NCBI GenBank assembly: GCA_028280905.1
Contig: JANQKW010000189.1
Coordinates: 1 to 46,732 of the forward strand
From: Porticoccaceae bacterium
Lineage (GTDB): Bacteria > Pseudomonadota > Gammaproteobacteria > Pseudomonadales > Porticoccaceae
Direction: 5' to 3'
Length of the DNA: 46,732 nucleotides
Position 1 is the stretch's first letter. Every line of letters starts with the position of its first letter. The position numbers were made by a program, and so were the translations under genes. The notes below the pieces were generated by a model. It was not told where the DNA came from and made no database searches. It worked only from the letters and a program-made list of their open reading frames with translations. Below are positions 26,966 to 36,433 of the stretch, one piece after another.

Positions 26966-27292
26966 TTATATGGATGTGCTGATGAAATCCGACAGCTGTG
27001 TCTTGGAGAGTGCGCCGACTTTGGTGGCTTCTACCGCGCCGTCTTTGAATACAATTAATGTGGGAATGCCGCGAACATTGAACTTAGCCGGTGTCTCGGG
27101 ATTTTCGTCCACGTCCATTTTGCAGATTTTGACCTTGCCGTCGTATTCGCCGGACAGCTCCTCGAGGATCGGCGCAATCATCTTACAAGGGCCGCACCAG
27201 GGGGCCCAAAAGTCCAGTAATACGGGTGTGCCAGATTTCAGTACTTCTTCGTCAAAGGTCGCATCAGTTACGTGAACGATGTTATCGCTCAT
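26966..27292 (-). CDS. trxA: Thioredoxin 1
   Basis: This cytoplasmic disulfide reductase is the electron donor for ribonucleotide reductase and other enzymes. The 108 residues are the canonical length, with the WCGPC active site (C33, C36) and the cis-proline in RGIPTL. It is upstream of rho on the same strand and divergent from ppx, as in Pseudomonas. Confidence 0.98.
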   Translation of the reverse strand: MSDNIVHVTDATFDEEVLKSGTPVLLDFWAPWCGPCKMIAPILEELSGEYDGKVKICKMDVDENPETPAKFNVRGIPTLIVFKDGAVEATKVGALSKTQLSDFISTSI

Positions 27293-27411
27293 AATATGTC
27301 TCCGGTAAGGCTGTGATTCAAGGTATTCAAGGATAGAATGGCGTAATCATAACATCAGCCCATCGCGGTAAACAAACAACAGGTTAGCAGATTGTCGATG
27401 AGGGGAGACAA

Positions 27412-28911
27412 GTGGGAAATACTGTAGAGCAACATTCGGTTTTAGCCGCTATCGATCTGGGCTCAAACAGTTTTCACATGATTGTGGCGCGGATCGATCA
27501 CGGCGAACTCCGCCCTATCGAGCGATTGGGAGAGAAAGTCCAACTGGCGGCGGGACTGCAAAACGGGCGTCTTGACGAGCAGGCCATCAGCCGCGGACTG
27601 GCGTGTCTTACCCAGTTCAGGCAGGTTTTGGACCGGGTTTCCCCACAAGCTGTGCGTGTGGTGGGAACAAACGCGCTGCGCGCCGCGAAAAACTACAGCG
27701 ATTTTACGCTGCCTGCAAGAGCAATAGTCGGTAGCCCGGTGGAGGTTATCTCCGGTCGAGAGGAGGCGCGTCTGGTATACCTAGGGGTAGCCCATACGCT
27801 GGCCGACGATGAAAAATCCCGACTGGTTGTGGATATCGGTGGTGGCAGTACCGAATTTGTGGTTGGCGAAAGGTTCGAGGCCCGATTATTGGAGAGCCTG
27901 CATATGGGTTGTGTGTCCTACCGGGACCAATTTTTTGTCAATGGCAAACTATCTGCGAAGCGATTCGAGGCCGCCTACCAAGCGGCCTATCTCGAAGTGC
28001 TGAAAATTCGCAAACTGTTTAAAAAGCGGGGCTGGGAAGACGTTGTGGGGTCTTCCGGCACCATGCGCGCCATAGAGCAGGTGCTGGTTAGCCAGGGCTG
28101 GTCTGAGAGCGGCATTTCGCGAAAGGGCCTGGAAAAACTGAAGAAATTGCTAATGAATTACGAACGAGTCGAGGACCTAGCCGCTATCGCGGGGTTAAAG
28201 GAGGCTCGCCAAACGGTTTTTACATCCGGCGTGGCCATCACGCTTGCCATCTTCGACGCGTTAAAACTGGATATCGTGCAGACATCCCCAGGCGCACTGC
28301 GCGAAGGCGTTATCTACGACATGCTGGGCCGTTACTCCCACGAAGATGTGCGCGAGAGAACGGTTTCGGCGATGATGCAGCGCTACCAGGTAGATCAGCA
28401 AAATGCCACAGATGTCGAGAAGATGGCGTTGCAGCTGTTTGATCAGGCCGCAGCAGACTGGGAACTTGGCCGGGAAGATCGGGAGTTGCTGTCTCGGGCG
28501 GCCAGATTGCATGAAATCGGCTTGGCGATCTCCCACAGTCAGTTCCATAAACACGGGCAGTACCTGGTCCAACACGCGGATATGCCGGGTTTTTCACGTT
28601 CCGAGCAAGCCGATCTCGCCCTATTGGTTAGAGCACACCGGCAAAAATTTCCGGGTAGCCTGATGATCGAGATGGATGGCAATCAACGCAATCGCATCGA
28701 GCGCCTTTGCATTTTGTTGAGGCTGGCTAATCTGTTCAAGTACATCTCCGAGGAAGATGGTATACCGGAACTTGGATGCAGTGTCGGCGATGACTTGCTG
28801 CAACTGGATTTTCCCGGAGGTTGGTTGGAAAGACATCCGCTCACTCGCGCGGAACTTGGGGCACAGCAACAATACCTGGAGAAAACCAATTATCGGCTGG
28901 TTTTCAATTGA
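27412..28911 (+). CDS. ppx: Exopolyphosphatase
   Basis: It removes terminal phosphates from polyphosphate and may also hydrolyse pppGpp. The 499 residues have the sugar-kinase/Hsp70-type ATPase fold: phosphate-1 motif AAIDLGSNSFHM, phosphate-2 motif VVDIGGGSTEF and the GSSGTMRAIEQV stretch. A C-terminal HD-like helical domain includes RAARLHEIG. Translation starts at GTG 27412 with AGGGGAG close upstream. A nearby ATG at 27398 is out of frame. It is divergent from trxA. Confidence 0.95.
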   Translation: MGNTVEQHSVLAAIDLGSNSFHMIVARIDHGELRPIERLGEKVQLAAGLQNGRLDEQAISRGLACLTQFRQVLDRVSPQAVRVVGTNALRAAKNYSDFTLPARAIVGSPVEVISGREEARLVYLGVAHTLADDEKSRLVVDIGGGSTEFVVGERFEARLLESLHMGCVSYRDQFFVNGKLSAKRFEAAYQAAYLEVLKIRKLFKKRGWEDVVGSSGTMRAIEQVLVSQGWSESGISRKGLEKLKKLLMNYERVEDLAAIAGLKEARQTVFTSGVAITLAIFDALKLDIVQTSPGALREGVIYDMLGRYSHEDVRERTVSAMMQRYQVDQQNATDVEKMALQLFDQAAADWELGREDRELLSRAARLHEIGLAISHSQFHKHGQYLVQHADMPGFSRSEQADLALLVRAHRQKFPGSLMIEMDGNQRNRIERLCILLRLANLFKYISEEDGIPELGCSVGDDLLQLDFPGGWLERHPLTRAELGAQQQYLEKTNYRLVFN

Positions 28912-28994
28912 GCGCGGAGCGTGAACTTTGATACGCTTATTTTGAACCGATCAGGCAAAAACAACTCTAAACGGCCTGTTGATAGGAGAGCATT

Positions 28995-31151
28995 ATGCGG
29001 TTACGCCCGATTCTGTTGATAATCGTTGTCGCGCTGATTGTTGCGGCCGTCTTTTACGTGGACGTCCAACAATTTCTTCAGGCCGGTGTCTACCTGCAGT
29101 CGCTCTATGCGGAGCAGCCGCTGCTGACAGCCGGCGCTTTTTTCCTGCTCTATACCCTGGCCGCAGCGCTATCAATTCCGGCGGCCTGGGTGCTGACGGT
29201 TATCGCCGGGCTTATCTTCGGCCTGTGGACCGGGGTGTTGCTGGTCTCCTTCGCCAGCACCATTGGCGCGACACTGGCCTTCTTGCTGGCGCGGGTGTTG
29301 CTTCGCGACTGGGTGCAGAGCAAGTTTGCCGGCTACCTGAAGACCATTAATCGCGGGATCGAAAAAGACGGCGGGTTTTATCTTTTTAGCCTGAGGCTGA
29401 TTCCGGTGATCCCATTCGTGGTTATCAACCTGGTGATGGGGTTGACGCCGCTGAAAACCCGGATATTTTACTGGGTCAGCCAACTCGGCATGTTTCCGGC
29501 AACGATCGTCTACGTGAATGTGGGCGCGGAGTTGGGCGCGCTTGAGGAGTTGTCCGTAGAGGGTGTGCTGACACCGGGGCTCATCATATCTTTTATGCTG
29601 CTCGCTGTTTTTCCCTTTATTGCCAGATCGATAGTCGAAGGTGTGCAGCGCCGGCGCGTTTACCGGGATTTTGATAAACCGCGGCAGTTCGACACCAATA
29701 TGGTAGTGATAGGCGCCGGAAGCGCCGGCCTGGTCAGCGCCTACATTGCCGCGGCGACCAAGGCCAGGGTAACGCTGGTAGAGAAACACAAAATGGGCGG
29801 CGATTGCCTGAATACGGGGTGTGTGCCCAGCAAAGCGCTGATCAGGGCGGCAAAAGCCGTCAAAGAAGTTAAACGGGCCGGTGAACTGGGCATAGTGGCC
29901 GCGCAGCCGGCAGTGGATTTTCCCAAGGTGATGGAGCGTGTACAGCGTGTAATCGAGGAAATCGAGCCCCACGATTCCGTCGAGCGGTACACCGAATTAG
30001 GGGTCGACTGCTTGCAAGGTCAGGCGCGAATAGTTTCGCCCTGGCAGGTGGAGGTAGGCGGTGAAGTTATTCGTGCCCGCAGCATTGTCATTGCCTCGGG
30101 CGCCAGCCCCTTTGTCCCGCCTATTCCCGGGATAGAGAATGTCGACTATCTGACATCCGAGAACCTCTGGGAACTGCGCGAATTGCCGACCCGGCTGTTG
30201 ATCATGGGCGCGGGACCGATAGGGTGTGAGCTTGCCCAGTCCTTCCAGCGGCTCGGTTCCCAAGTCACGCTGGTGGATATGATGCCGCGTATTCTGCCCA
30301 GGGAAGATGAGGACGTCTCTGACTTTATCGCCGCGAAATTTGCCGGTGAAGGGATAGACATTCTGGTCAATCATAAATCCGTGGGTTTTGAAACCCGTGA
30401 AGGGGAACAAATAGCCTTGCTGGAAGGCGATGCCGCGAAGCAGGTAGTGTTCGATAAGCTACTGGTGGCGGTTGGGCGCAAAGCCAATGTCGCCGGCTTG
30501 GGCCTGGGAGATGTGGGTGTGGAAATTACCCCTGAGGGCACGGTCGGCGTAGACGAATTTTTGCGCACACGCATCCCCAATATCTATGCCTGCGGCGATG
30601 TCGCCGGCCCCTATCAGTTCACCCATACGGCCTCCCACCAGGCTTGGTACGCGGCCGTAAATGCGCTGTTTGGCGGCTTTAAAAAGTTTAAAGTGGATTA
30701 TTCGGTGATACCTTGGGCGACCTTCACCGATCCGGAAGTCGCCCATGTGGGGCTGAGCGAGGAGGATGCCCGACAAGCGGGTATCGACTACGAAGTGACC
30801 AAATATGGTATTGACGACCTGGATCGCGCTATCGCTGACAATGCCGCGGAAGGTTTTGTCAAGGTGTTGACGCCGCCCGGCAAGGACAAGATTCTGGGCG
30901 CCACTATTGTGGGTTATCACGCCAGCGACCTGCTTACGGAATTTGTCACCGCGATGAAAAACGGTTGGGGGTTGGGTAAAATCCTCGGCACCATTCACTC
31001 ATACCCGACCGTCAGCGAGGCCAACAAATTTGTCGCCGGGGACTGGCGGCGTGCCAACGCGCCGGAAAAGTTGTTGGCGCTGGTAAAAAGCTATCACAAC
31101 TGGCGGCTGGGCAAAGCGGCTGGCAAGCAGGCATCTCTTCCAGTGGAATAA
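28995..31151 (+). CDS. TVP38/DedA-like membrane domain fused to a flavin disulfide reductase
   Basis: A 718-residue fusion. Residues 1 to about 225 form a TVP38/TMEM64 (SNARE-associated) membrane domain with several helices. From about residue 235 a pyridine-nucleotide disulfide oxidoreductase begins: FAD motif GAGSAG (240-245), the redox-active pair C271-x4-C276 in GGDCLNTGCVPSKAL, an NAD(P) motif GAGPIGCE, the second FAD motif YACGDVAG and the dimerisation domain ending near HSYPTVSE. It resembles mercuric reductase and dihydrolipoamide dehydrogenase. The catalytic His-Pro-Thr becomes His-Ser-Tyr-Pro-Thr here. No C-terminal CC pair typical of MerA is seen. It is followed 3 bp later by an ArsM-like gene, suggesting a joint metal or metalloid function. 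Confidence 0.9.
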   Translation: MRLRPILLIIVVALIVAAVFYVDVQQFLQAGVYLQSLYAEQPLLTAGAFFLLYTLAAALSIPAAWVLTVIAGLIFGLWTGVLLVSFASTIGATLAFLLARVLLRDWVQSKFAGYLKTINRGIEKDGGFYLFSLRLIPVIPFVVINLVMGLTPLKTRIFYWVSQLGMFPATIVYVNVGAELGALEELSVEGVLTPGLIISFMLLAVFPFIARSIVEGVQRRRVYRDFDKPRQFDTNMVVIGAGSAGLVSAYIAAATKARVTLVEKHKMGGDCLNTGCVPSKALIRAAKAVKEVKRAGELGIVAAQPAVDFPKVMERVQRVIEEIEPHDSVERYTELGVDCLQGQARIVSPWQVEVGGEVIRARSIVIASGASPFVPPIPGIENVDYLTSENLWELRELPTRLLIMGAGPIGCELAQSFQRLGSQVTLVDMMPRILPREDEDVSDFIAAKFAGEGIDILVNHKSVGFETREGEQIALLEGDAAKQVVFDKLLVAVGRKANVAGLGLGDVGVEITPEGTVGVDEFLRTRIPNIYACGDVAGPYQFTHTASHQAWYAAVNALFGGFKKFKVDYSVIPWATFTDPEVAHVGLSEEDARQAGIDYEVTKYGIDDLDRAIADNAAEGFVKVLTPPGKDKILGATIVGYHASDLLTEFVTAMKNGWGLGKILGTIHSYPTVSEANKFVAGDWRRANAPEKLLALVKSYHNWRLGKAAGKQASLPVE

Positions 31152-31154
31152 CCT

Positions 31155-32249
31155 ATGCGTGAAACAGTACAGAAAAATAGTCAACGACCGGCCGAGCATT
31201 CGGTTACCGAAGCCGTACGGGATTATTACGGAAAGACCTTGCAGGGCTCAGAGGACTTGCAGACCGACGCCTGCTGTACCCTCGACAGCATCCCATCGCA
31301 CATCAAGCCTATTATGGCGAAGATCCATCCCGAGGTTAGCGGCAAATACTACGGCTGTGGCCTGGTGGCGCCCGAGTTGCTCGACGGCTTGCGAGTCCTG
31401 GACCTGGGCAGCGGTTCAGGTCAGGACTGCTTTGTGCTCTCGGCGCTGGTGGGTGAGCGGGGTTCCGTGATCGGTGTGGATATGACGGACGAACAGCTGC
31501 AAGTGGCCAACCGACATATTGAATTCCACAGGGAGCAATTCGGCTATCGTCAGGCCAACGTCAGCTTCCGCAAAGGCTACATAGAAAAGCTGGACGAACT
31601 TGGGCTGCCGGCTCAGAGTATCGACGTTATCGTTTCCAACTGTGTGATCAACCTGTCGCCGGACAAACAGTCGGCTCTCCAGCAGGCCTGGCGTTTGCTG
31701 AAGCCGGGCGGAGAGTTGTACTTTTCGGATGTCTACGCAGACAGGCGCATCCCTGCCGAACTGGCGTCTGATCCGGTACTCTATGGGGAGTGTCTGGCCG
31801 GGGCGCTTTACTGGAACGACTTTATCAATATCGCTAAACAGGCCGGTTTTGCCGACCCGCGATTGGTCACCGACAGGCCGCTGGTCATCGCAAACCCCGG
31901 GGTCAGGGAAAAAGTGGGCCAAATCAGTTTTTACTCGGCTACCTACCGGCTGTTTAAGCTGGAAAGCCTGGAGCCCGCCTGCGAAGACTATGGTCAGGCG
32001 GTCGTTTACCGCGGTTCCATAGCCAATGCCGAAGACGCTTTTACCCTGGATGCCCACCACCGGATTGTCGCCGGAGAAGCCTTCCCGGTTTGCGGCAACA
32101 CCTACCGGATGTTAAAGGAAACCCGCTTTGCGCCCCACTTCGAGTTCAAGGGAGATTTCTCGACCCACCGTGGAATCTTTGAGGGCTGTGGTGTGTCAGC
32201 GCCGTTTGGCGCGAACCGGGGAACTGCAGGAAGTAGCGGCTGTTGCTAG
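31155..32249 (+). CDS. ArsM-like SAM-dependent methyltransferase
   Basis: This resembles arsenite methyltransferases, which methylate trivalent arsenic using S-adenosylmethionine. In 364 residues the SAM motif is VLDLGSGSGQDC (81-92). Three of the cysteines stand at the places expected for arsenic binding: C40/C41 (TDACCTL), C163 (SNCVINLSP) and C213 (YGECLAGALY). The C-terminus ends in a CC pair, as in some ArsM proteins. The gene lies 3 bp behind the flavin reductase fusion, so both are one operon. Substrate identity (arsenic or another metalloid) is an inference, because no arsR, arsB or arsC gene is in view. Confidence 0.85.
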   Translation: MRETVQKNSQRPAEHSVTEAVRDYYGKTLQGSEDLQTDACCTLDSIPSHIKPIMAKIHPEVSGKYYGCGLVAPELLDGLRVLDLGSGSGQDCFVLSALVGERGSVIGVDMTDEQLQVANRHIEFHREQFGYRQANVSFRKGYIEKLDELGLPAQSIDVIVSNCVINLSPDKQSALQQAWRLLKPGGELYFSDVYADRRIPAELASDPVLYGECLAGALYWNDFINIAKQAGFADPRLVTDRPLVIANPGVREKVGQISFYSATYRLFKLESLEPACEDYGQAVVYRGSIANAEDAFTLDAHHRIVAGEAFPVCGNTYRMLKETRFAPHFEFKGDFSTHRGIFEGCGVSAPFGANRGTAGSSGCC

Positions 32250-32262
32250 CCGGGCTCACTGG

Positions 32263-33120
32263 CTATTCAAAAACGATCGTCTTGTTGCCGTGGATTAGCA
32301 CCCGGTCTTCCAGGTGGTAGCGAAGTCCCTTGGCCAACACGGTTTTTTCCACATCTTTGCCCTTGCGAACCAGGTCGGGAATGTCGTCGTGGTGGCTGAT
32401 TCTGACCACATCCTGTTCGATTATCGGGCCGGCGTCCAGATCCTTGGTGACAAAATGGCAGGTGGCGCCAATCAGCTTGACCCCCCTCTCGGCGGCCTGG
32501 TGGTAGGGCTTGGCGCCGGCAAAAGCGGGCAGGAAACTGTGGTGGATATTGAGAATCTTGCCCGCGAACTTCTCGCAGAACGCCGGCGGAAGAATTTGCA
32601 TATAGCGGGCAAGTACAATGATATCCGCGTTGCAATCGTCGATTAGCCGCTCTACCGCGGAAAAGTGCGCGGCCTTGTTGTCCTGGTCAACGGGAAGGTG
32701 ATGGTAGTCGATATTGTGCCATTCCACGTAGCTGAGCAGGTCCCTGTGATTTGAGATGACCATTGGGATGTCGAACGGCATTTCAGCGCTTCGCCAGCGA
32801 TACAACAGGTCCGACAGGCAGTGCGCCTGTTTGCTGGCCATCAATACAACGCGCTTCGCTACTGCGGTATCGGTTACATGCCATTCCATGCTGAACTGCT
32901 CTGCCAACGGTTTAAAGCGTTTTCGCAGTTCATCGGCGCCGTAGCCGAGGGACGCCGCGTTTACCACCTGGCGCATAAAGAACCAGCCGGATTCCGGATC
33001 GCGATAGTGGTTGGCTTCAATGATAAGGCCGCCCTGCTGCGCCAAAAACGTACTGACGGCGGCGACAATTCCGACCCTGTCCGGGCAGGAGATAATCAGG
33101 CGGTAGCTTTGTTCGGACAT
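32263..33120 (-). CDS. purU: Formyltetrahydrofolate deformylase
   Basis: It hydrolyses 10-formyltetrahydrofolate to formate and tetrahydrofolate, balancing one-carbon pools. From ATG 33120 it has 285 residues: an N-terminal ACT domain (about 5-80, YRLIISCPDRVGIVA) and a formyltransferase-like catalytic domain with MVISNHRDL, the histidine in LNIHHSFLPAF and the aspartate in DLDAGPIIEQD. The frame extends to 33144, but the later start fits the family. It is divergent from rpe and convergent with the methyltransferase gene. Confidence 0.95.
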   Translation of the reverse strand: MSEQSYRLIISCPDRVGIVAAVSTFLAQQGGLIIEANHYRDPESGWFFMRQVVNAASLGYGADELRKRFKPLAEQFSMEWHVTDTAVAKRVVLMASKQAHCLSDLLYRWRSAEMPFDIPMVISNHRDLLSYVEWHNIDYHHLPVDQDNKAAHFSAVERLIDDCNADIIVLARYMQILPPAFCEKFAGKILNIHHSFLPAFAGAKPYHQAAERGVKLIGATCHFVTKDLDAGPIIEQDVVRISHHDDIPDLVRKGKDVEKTVLAKGLRYHLEDRVLIHGNKTIVFE

Positions 33121-33225
33121 GGTCAAAAATTCCGGATGGCGCAACCAGTGAATTGTAACTGTTGGCGTTGCAGCATAACAATTAATTCGGCATAGTTAAC
33201 CGCGTACATTTTGTGGAATCCGGCA

Positions 33226-33900
33226 ATGAGTAACTATTTGATCGCGCCTTCAATCCTAGCGGCTGACTTCGCACGGTTGGGCGAGGAAGTGGCGGCAGTG
33301 TTGAGCGCGGGGGCCGACCTAGTGCACTTTGATGTGATGGATAACCACTATGTCCCAAATCTAACGATAGGGCCAATGGTCTGTCGGGCATTGCGTGATT
33401 ACGGCGTCCAAGCGCCGATAGACGTGCATTTGATGGTCGACCCGGTCGATCGTTTGATCGGCGACTTCGCGGACGCCGGCGCCAGTTGGATTACCTTTCA
33501 CCCGGAAGCGTCACGGCATGTGGACCGTTCGCTGCAATTGATTCGGCAGGCAGGCTGCAAAAGTGGCCTGGTTTTGAATCCCGCAACCGGCCTGGAGCAC
33601 ATCAAATACGTGATGGACAAGCTGGATGTGATTTTGTTGATGTCGGTTAACCCGGGTTTTGGCGGCCAATCGTTTATACCTTCGACGCTTGCTAAACTCC
33701 GCGAAGCACGGGCGTTGATCGACCAATCCGGCCTGGATATTCGTCTCGAGGTGGACGGCGGCGTAGGTCCGGATAACATTCGCGAAATCGCCGAGGCGGG
33801 TGCGGACACCTTCGTAGCCGGTTCGGCGATATTCGGCAAGCCGGATTATGCACAGGTCATCGACGAGATGCGCAAACAATTGGCCGGTGCAAGCCGTTAA
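33226..33900 (+). CDS. rpe: Ribulose-phosphate 3-epimerase
   Basis: It interconverts ribulose 5-phosphate and xylulose 5-phosphate in the pentose phosphate pathway. From ATG 33226 it has 224 residues in a TIM barrel. Metal and catalytic residues are in [33 protein letters not shown] and LEVDGGVG. The 15 bp of open frame upstream (TTG 33211) are probably untranslated. In Pseudomonas a phosphoglycolate phosphatase gene often follows rpe before trpE. Here it is missing and the trp leader follows directly. Confidence 0.97.
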   Translation: MSNYLIAPSILAADFARLGEEVAAVLSAGADLVHFDVMDNHYVPNLTIGPMVCRALRDYGVQAPIDVHLMVDPVDRLIGDFADAGASWITFHPEASRHVDRSLQLIRQAGCKSGLVLNPATGLEHIKYVMDKLDVILLMSVNPGFGGQSFIPSTLAKLREARALIDQSGLDIRLEVDGGVGPDNIREIAEAGADTFVAGSAIFGKPDYAQVIDEMRKQLAGASR

Positions 33901-33984
33901 TATGTTGCCAAGCGATAAAAGACCGCTCAGGCTTTCCTCCCGTCACCCGATAGATTAAAATCCTCCGCCAGCCCGGAGGAGCCC

Positions 33985-34047
33985 GTGATATTCAGGAAAA
34001 CTGACAATAAACCCCGTTGTACACGTTGGTGGCGATGGCGACGCTAG
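33985..34047 (+). CDS. trpL: trp operon leader peptide
   Basis: A 20-codon open frame with an excellent ribosome site (GGAGGAG ending 3 bp before GTG 33985). The peptide ends RCTRWWRWRR, so three of its last six residues are tryptophan, the hallmark of a tryptophan-sensing attenuator peptide. A GC hairpin followed by TTTT lies 13 bp after the stop codon. It precedes trpE as expected. It is too short for standard gene finders and starts with GTG, so it is easily missed. Confidence 0.8.
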   Translation: MIFRKTDNKPRCTRWWRWRR

Positions 34048-34059
34048 TCGATGGTCGTG

Positions 34060-34076
34060 CGCGCTGGGCGCGTTTT
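34060..34076 (+). terminator. trp attenuator terminator (candidate)
   Basis: CGCGC and GCGCG pair around TGG and are followed by TTTTGTTGT. The short but pure-GC stem right after the tryptophan-rich leader peptide fits an attenuator. A weak pairing of CGAC (34039-34042) with GTCG at 34047-34050 or 34054-34057 may serve as an upstream hairpin. A clear antiterminator could not be worked out by eye. Confidence 0.55.
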
Positions 34077-34090
34077 GTTGTCGTTTACTA

Positions 34091-34354
34091 GTGCTCCTTC
34101 AAGGCATTAATTACGGATCCAGCGTTGTTGTGGTGTTTCGCCACAAGGCGCAGCCCGCCTCGAAGGGTTGTTCCCTTTGCCAGGGCTGTAACGCGGTGGC
34201 GGGACACCACAGCAGCGCCCTTCGGGTTGGCGTGTCAGCGCCCATGGACGGCGTTGCGCCTCTTGGCAAGGGAACAACCATTCCCTGCGAGGCGCGCCTT
34301 GCCATGAACGCTGACACACCAACTGGATCCGTAATTAATGCCTTGAAGGAGCAC
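34091..34354. repeat. 264-bp palindromic element in the trpE leader
   Basis: Terminal inverted repeats of 31 bp are perfect (34091-34121 with 34324-34354). Inside, the left part (34125-34184) and right part (34262-34323) are imperfect inverted copies that share AAGGCGC, GCCTCG and TTGTTCCCTT blocks. The middle holds a further copy of the GTGTCAGCG...CATGG module and an inverted GTGGTGT..CGCCAC module. There is no transposase or convincing gene in it and no clear target duplication. It lies between the attenuator and the trpE ribosome site, only 19 bp before the trpE ATG. It looks like a non-autonomous mobile or cruciform-forming repeat. Confidence 0.85.
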
Positions 34355-34373
34355 CAGGAAATCAGGAAATATA

Positions 34374-35855
34374 ATGTCACCGGAACAGTTTGCTGAACTG
34401 TCAGCACAAGGGTTTAACCGCATCCCCGTTACCAGGGAAATCTTCGCCGACCTGGATACACCTCTCTCCTGCTACCTAAAGGTCGCGCGTGGCCCCTATT
34501 CGTATTTGCTCGAATCCGTTCACGGGGGCGAAAAGTGGGGTCGCTATTCGATTATCGGCACACCGAGTAACACTGTTCTGAAGGTGAGCGGCAATCGCGT
34601 GGAGGTGACCGATGGGGGCACCGTAACCGAAACCCAACAGGCGGCGGACCCGCTCGCTTTTGTCGAGGAATTCCAGCGGCGTTACCGGGCGCCCGATTTA
34701 CCCGAGTTGCCGCGATTCAACGGCGGTCTGGTCGGCTATTTTGGCTACGACACTGTTCGCTATGTGGAACAGCGCCTACGGAACACCGCGCCTCCCGATG
34801 AGCTGGGCACGCCGGACATCTTGTTAATGGTGTCCGATGAAGTGGTGGTGTTCGACAATTTGGCGGGCAAGTTGATTCTGGTGGTGCATATCGATCCGCA
34901 TATCAGTGATGCGTTGGCTGTGGCGGAGCGGCGGCTCGATGAACTGGCGGCGATGCTGCGGCAGCCGGTGCCTGAATTGGAACCGCTGGGCGCCCAGGGC
35001 GACTTTATTAGCGAAAAGGCGTTTGTTTCGAGTTTCGGCCAGCCGCAGTTCGAGCAAGCGGTGGAGCGGATCCGCGACTATATTTTGGCTGGAGACGCGA
35101 TGCAGGTGGTGCCCTCCCAGCGCCTGAAGATGGCTTACCACAAGGAGCCGCTCAACCTGTATCGCGCATTGCGCTCGCTGAACCCTTCCCCCTACATGTA
35201 TTTTCTCGATTTGGGGGAATTTCAGATCGTCGGTTCTTCACCGGAGATTTTGGCCAGGCTGGAGCACGGCGAATTGGCCGTCAGGCCAATCGCGGGCACC
35301 CGCAGGCGCGGCCACACCGAGCAGGAAGATGTGGCGTTGGAACAGGAAATGATCGCCGACCCCAAAGAGATAGCCGAGCATCTGATGCTGATCGACCTCG
35401 GGCGCAACGACGTGGGCAGAATCAGCAAAACCGGTAGCGTGGAAGTAACGGAAAAGATGGTGGTGGAGCGCTACTCCCACGTTATGCATATTACCTCCAA
35501 TGTCGTCGGGCAGTTGCGCGAGGGTCTCAGCGCGATCGATGTACTCAGGGCAACCCTTCCCGCCGGCACCTTGAGTGGCGCGCCCAAGATCCGGGCAATG
35601 GAAATCATCGATGAGCTGGAACCCGTCAAGCGAGGTGTCTACGGCGGCGCAGTGGGTTATATCGCCTGGAACGGCAATATGGACACCGCCATCGCCATAA
35701 GAACCGCAGTGATCAAGGATAATACGCTCTATGTGCAGGCGGGCGCCGGCATAGTGGCGGACTCGGTCCCCTCCCTTGAGTGGAAGGAAACCATGAACAA
35801 GGCGCGGGCGATTTTTCACGCAGCTGATATGGTTATGCAGGGAGAAGCGAGATGA
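34374..35855 (+). CDS. trpE: Anthranilate synthase component I
   Basis: It makes anthranilate from chorismate using ammonia from TrpG, the first committed step of tryptophan synthesis. The 493 residues show an N-terminal tryptophan-binding region with the LLES motif ([11 protein letters not shown]) and a chorismate-binding domain with [18 protein letters not shown] and [15 protein letters not shown]. An AGGA site six bases before the ATG is just downstream of the palindromic element. The stop overlaps the trpG start. Feedback and attenuation by tryptophan are expected. Confidence 0.97.
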   Translation: MSPEQFAELSAQGFNRIPVTREIFADLDTPLSCYLKVARGPYSYLLESVHGGEKWGRYSIIGTPSNTVLKVSGNRVEVTDGGTVTETQQAADPLAFVEEFQRRYRAPDLPELPRFNGGLVGYFGYDTVRYVEQRLRNTAPPDELGTPDILLMVSDEVVVFDNLAGKLILVVHIDPHISDALAVAERRLDELAAMLRQPVPELEPLGAQGDFISEKAFVSSFGQPQFEQAVERIRDYILAGDAMQVVPSQRLKMAYHKEPLNLYRALRSLNPSPYMYFLDLGEFQIVGSSPEILARLEHGELAVRPIAGTRRRGHTEQEDVALEQEMIADPKEIAEHLMLIDLGRNDVGRISKTGSVEVTEKMVVERYSHVMHITSNVVGQLREGLSAIDVLRATLPAGTLSGAPKIRAMEIIDELEPVKRGVYGGAVGYIAWNGNMDTAIAIRTAVIKDNTLYVQAGAGIVADSVPSLEWKETMNKARAIFHAADMVMQGEAR

Positions 35856-36430
35856 TTTTGATGATTGATAATTACGACTCTTTCACCTACAACGTGGTGC
35901 AGTATCTCAGCGAACTGGATGCCGATGTCAAGGTTGTTCGAAATGACGAAATCACGGTGGATGAAATAGCAGAACTCGCCCCTCAGAAAATCGTGATTTC
36001 ACCCGGCCCCTGCACACCCAATGAGGCGGGTATTTCGGTTGCGGTCATCGAGCGATTCTCCGGGCAGGTGCCGCTGCTCGGCATCTGTTTGGGGCACCAG
36101 AGTATCGGCCAGGCATTCGGCGGCAAGGTGGTCCGCGCGAAACGGGTCATGCATGGTAAGACTTCGCAAATCCACCACACGGGCCAAGGCATTTTTAAAG
36201 GCTTGTCAAACCCGTTTGAAGCAACCCGCTATCACTCGCTGGTGGTGGAGCGGGAAACACTGCCCGATTGCCTGGAAATCACTGCCTGGACGCAGATGAA
36301 TGATGGTGATATTGACGAAATCATGGGGCTTCGGCACCGGGAGACCCAGGTGGAAGGTGTACAATTCCACCCCGAATCTATCTTGACGCAGCACGGGCAT
36401 GACTTACTTGGCAACTTTTTGAAGGTATAG
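35852..36430 (+). CDS. trpG: Anthranilate synthase component II (glutamine amidotransferase)
   Basis: It supplies ammonia from glutamine to TrpE. The 192 residues are a class I amidotransferase with the catalytic triad C79 (LLGICLGHQ), H173 and E175 (QFHPESI) and the oxyanion-hole region [11 protein letters not shown]. The ATG overlaps the trpE stop by 4 bp, and trpD follows after 3 bp. The same protein may serve aminodeoxychorismate synthase, as in other gammaproteobacteria. Confidence 0.97.
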   Translation: MILMIDNYDSFTYNVVQYLSELDADVKVVRNDEITVDEIAELAPQKIVISPGPCTPNEAGISVAVIERFSGQVPLLGICLGHQSIGQAFGGKVVRAKRVMHGKTSQIHHTGQGIFKGLSNPFEATRYHSLVVERETLPDCLEITAWTQMNDGDIDEIMGLRHRETQVEGVQFHPESILTQHGHDLLGNFLKV

Positions 36431-36433
36431 TCT

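Noticed and set aside
34091-34407. Several 60-100 codon frames on both strands across the trpE leader element
   Set aside because: They arise from the palindrome, so the two strands give near mirror frames. They lack ribosome sites, and the region is better explained as a structured repeat.
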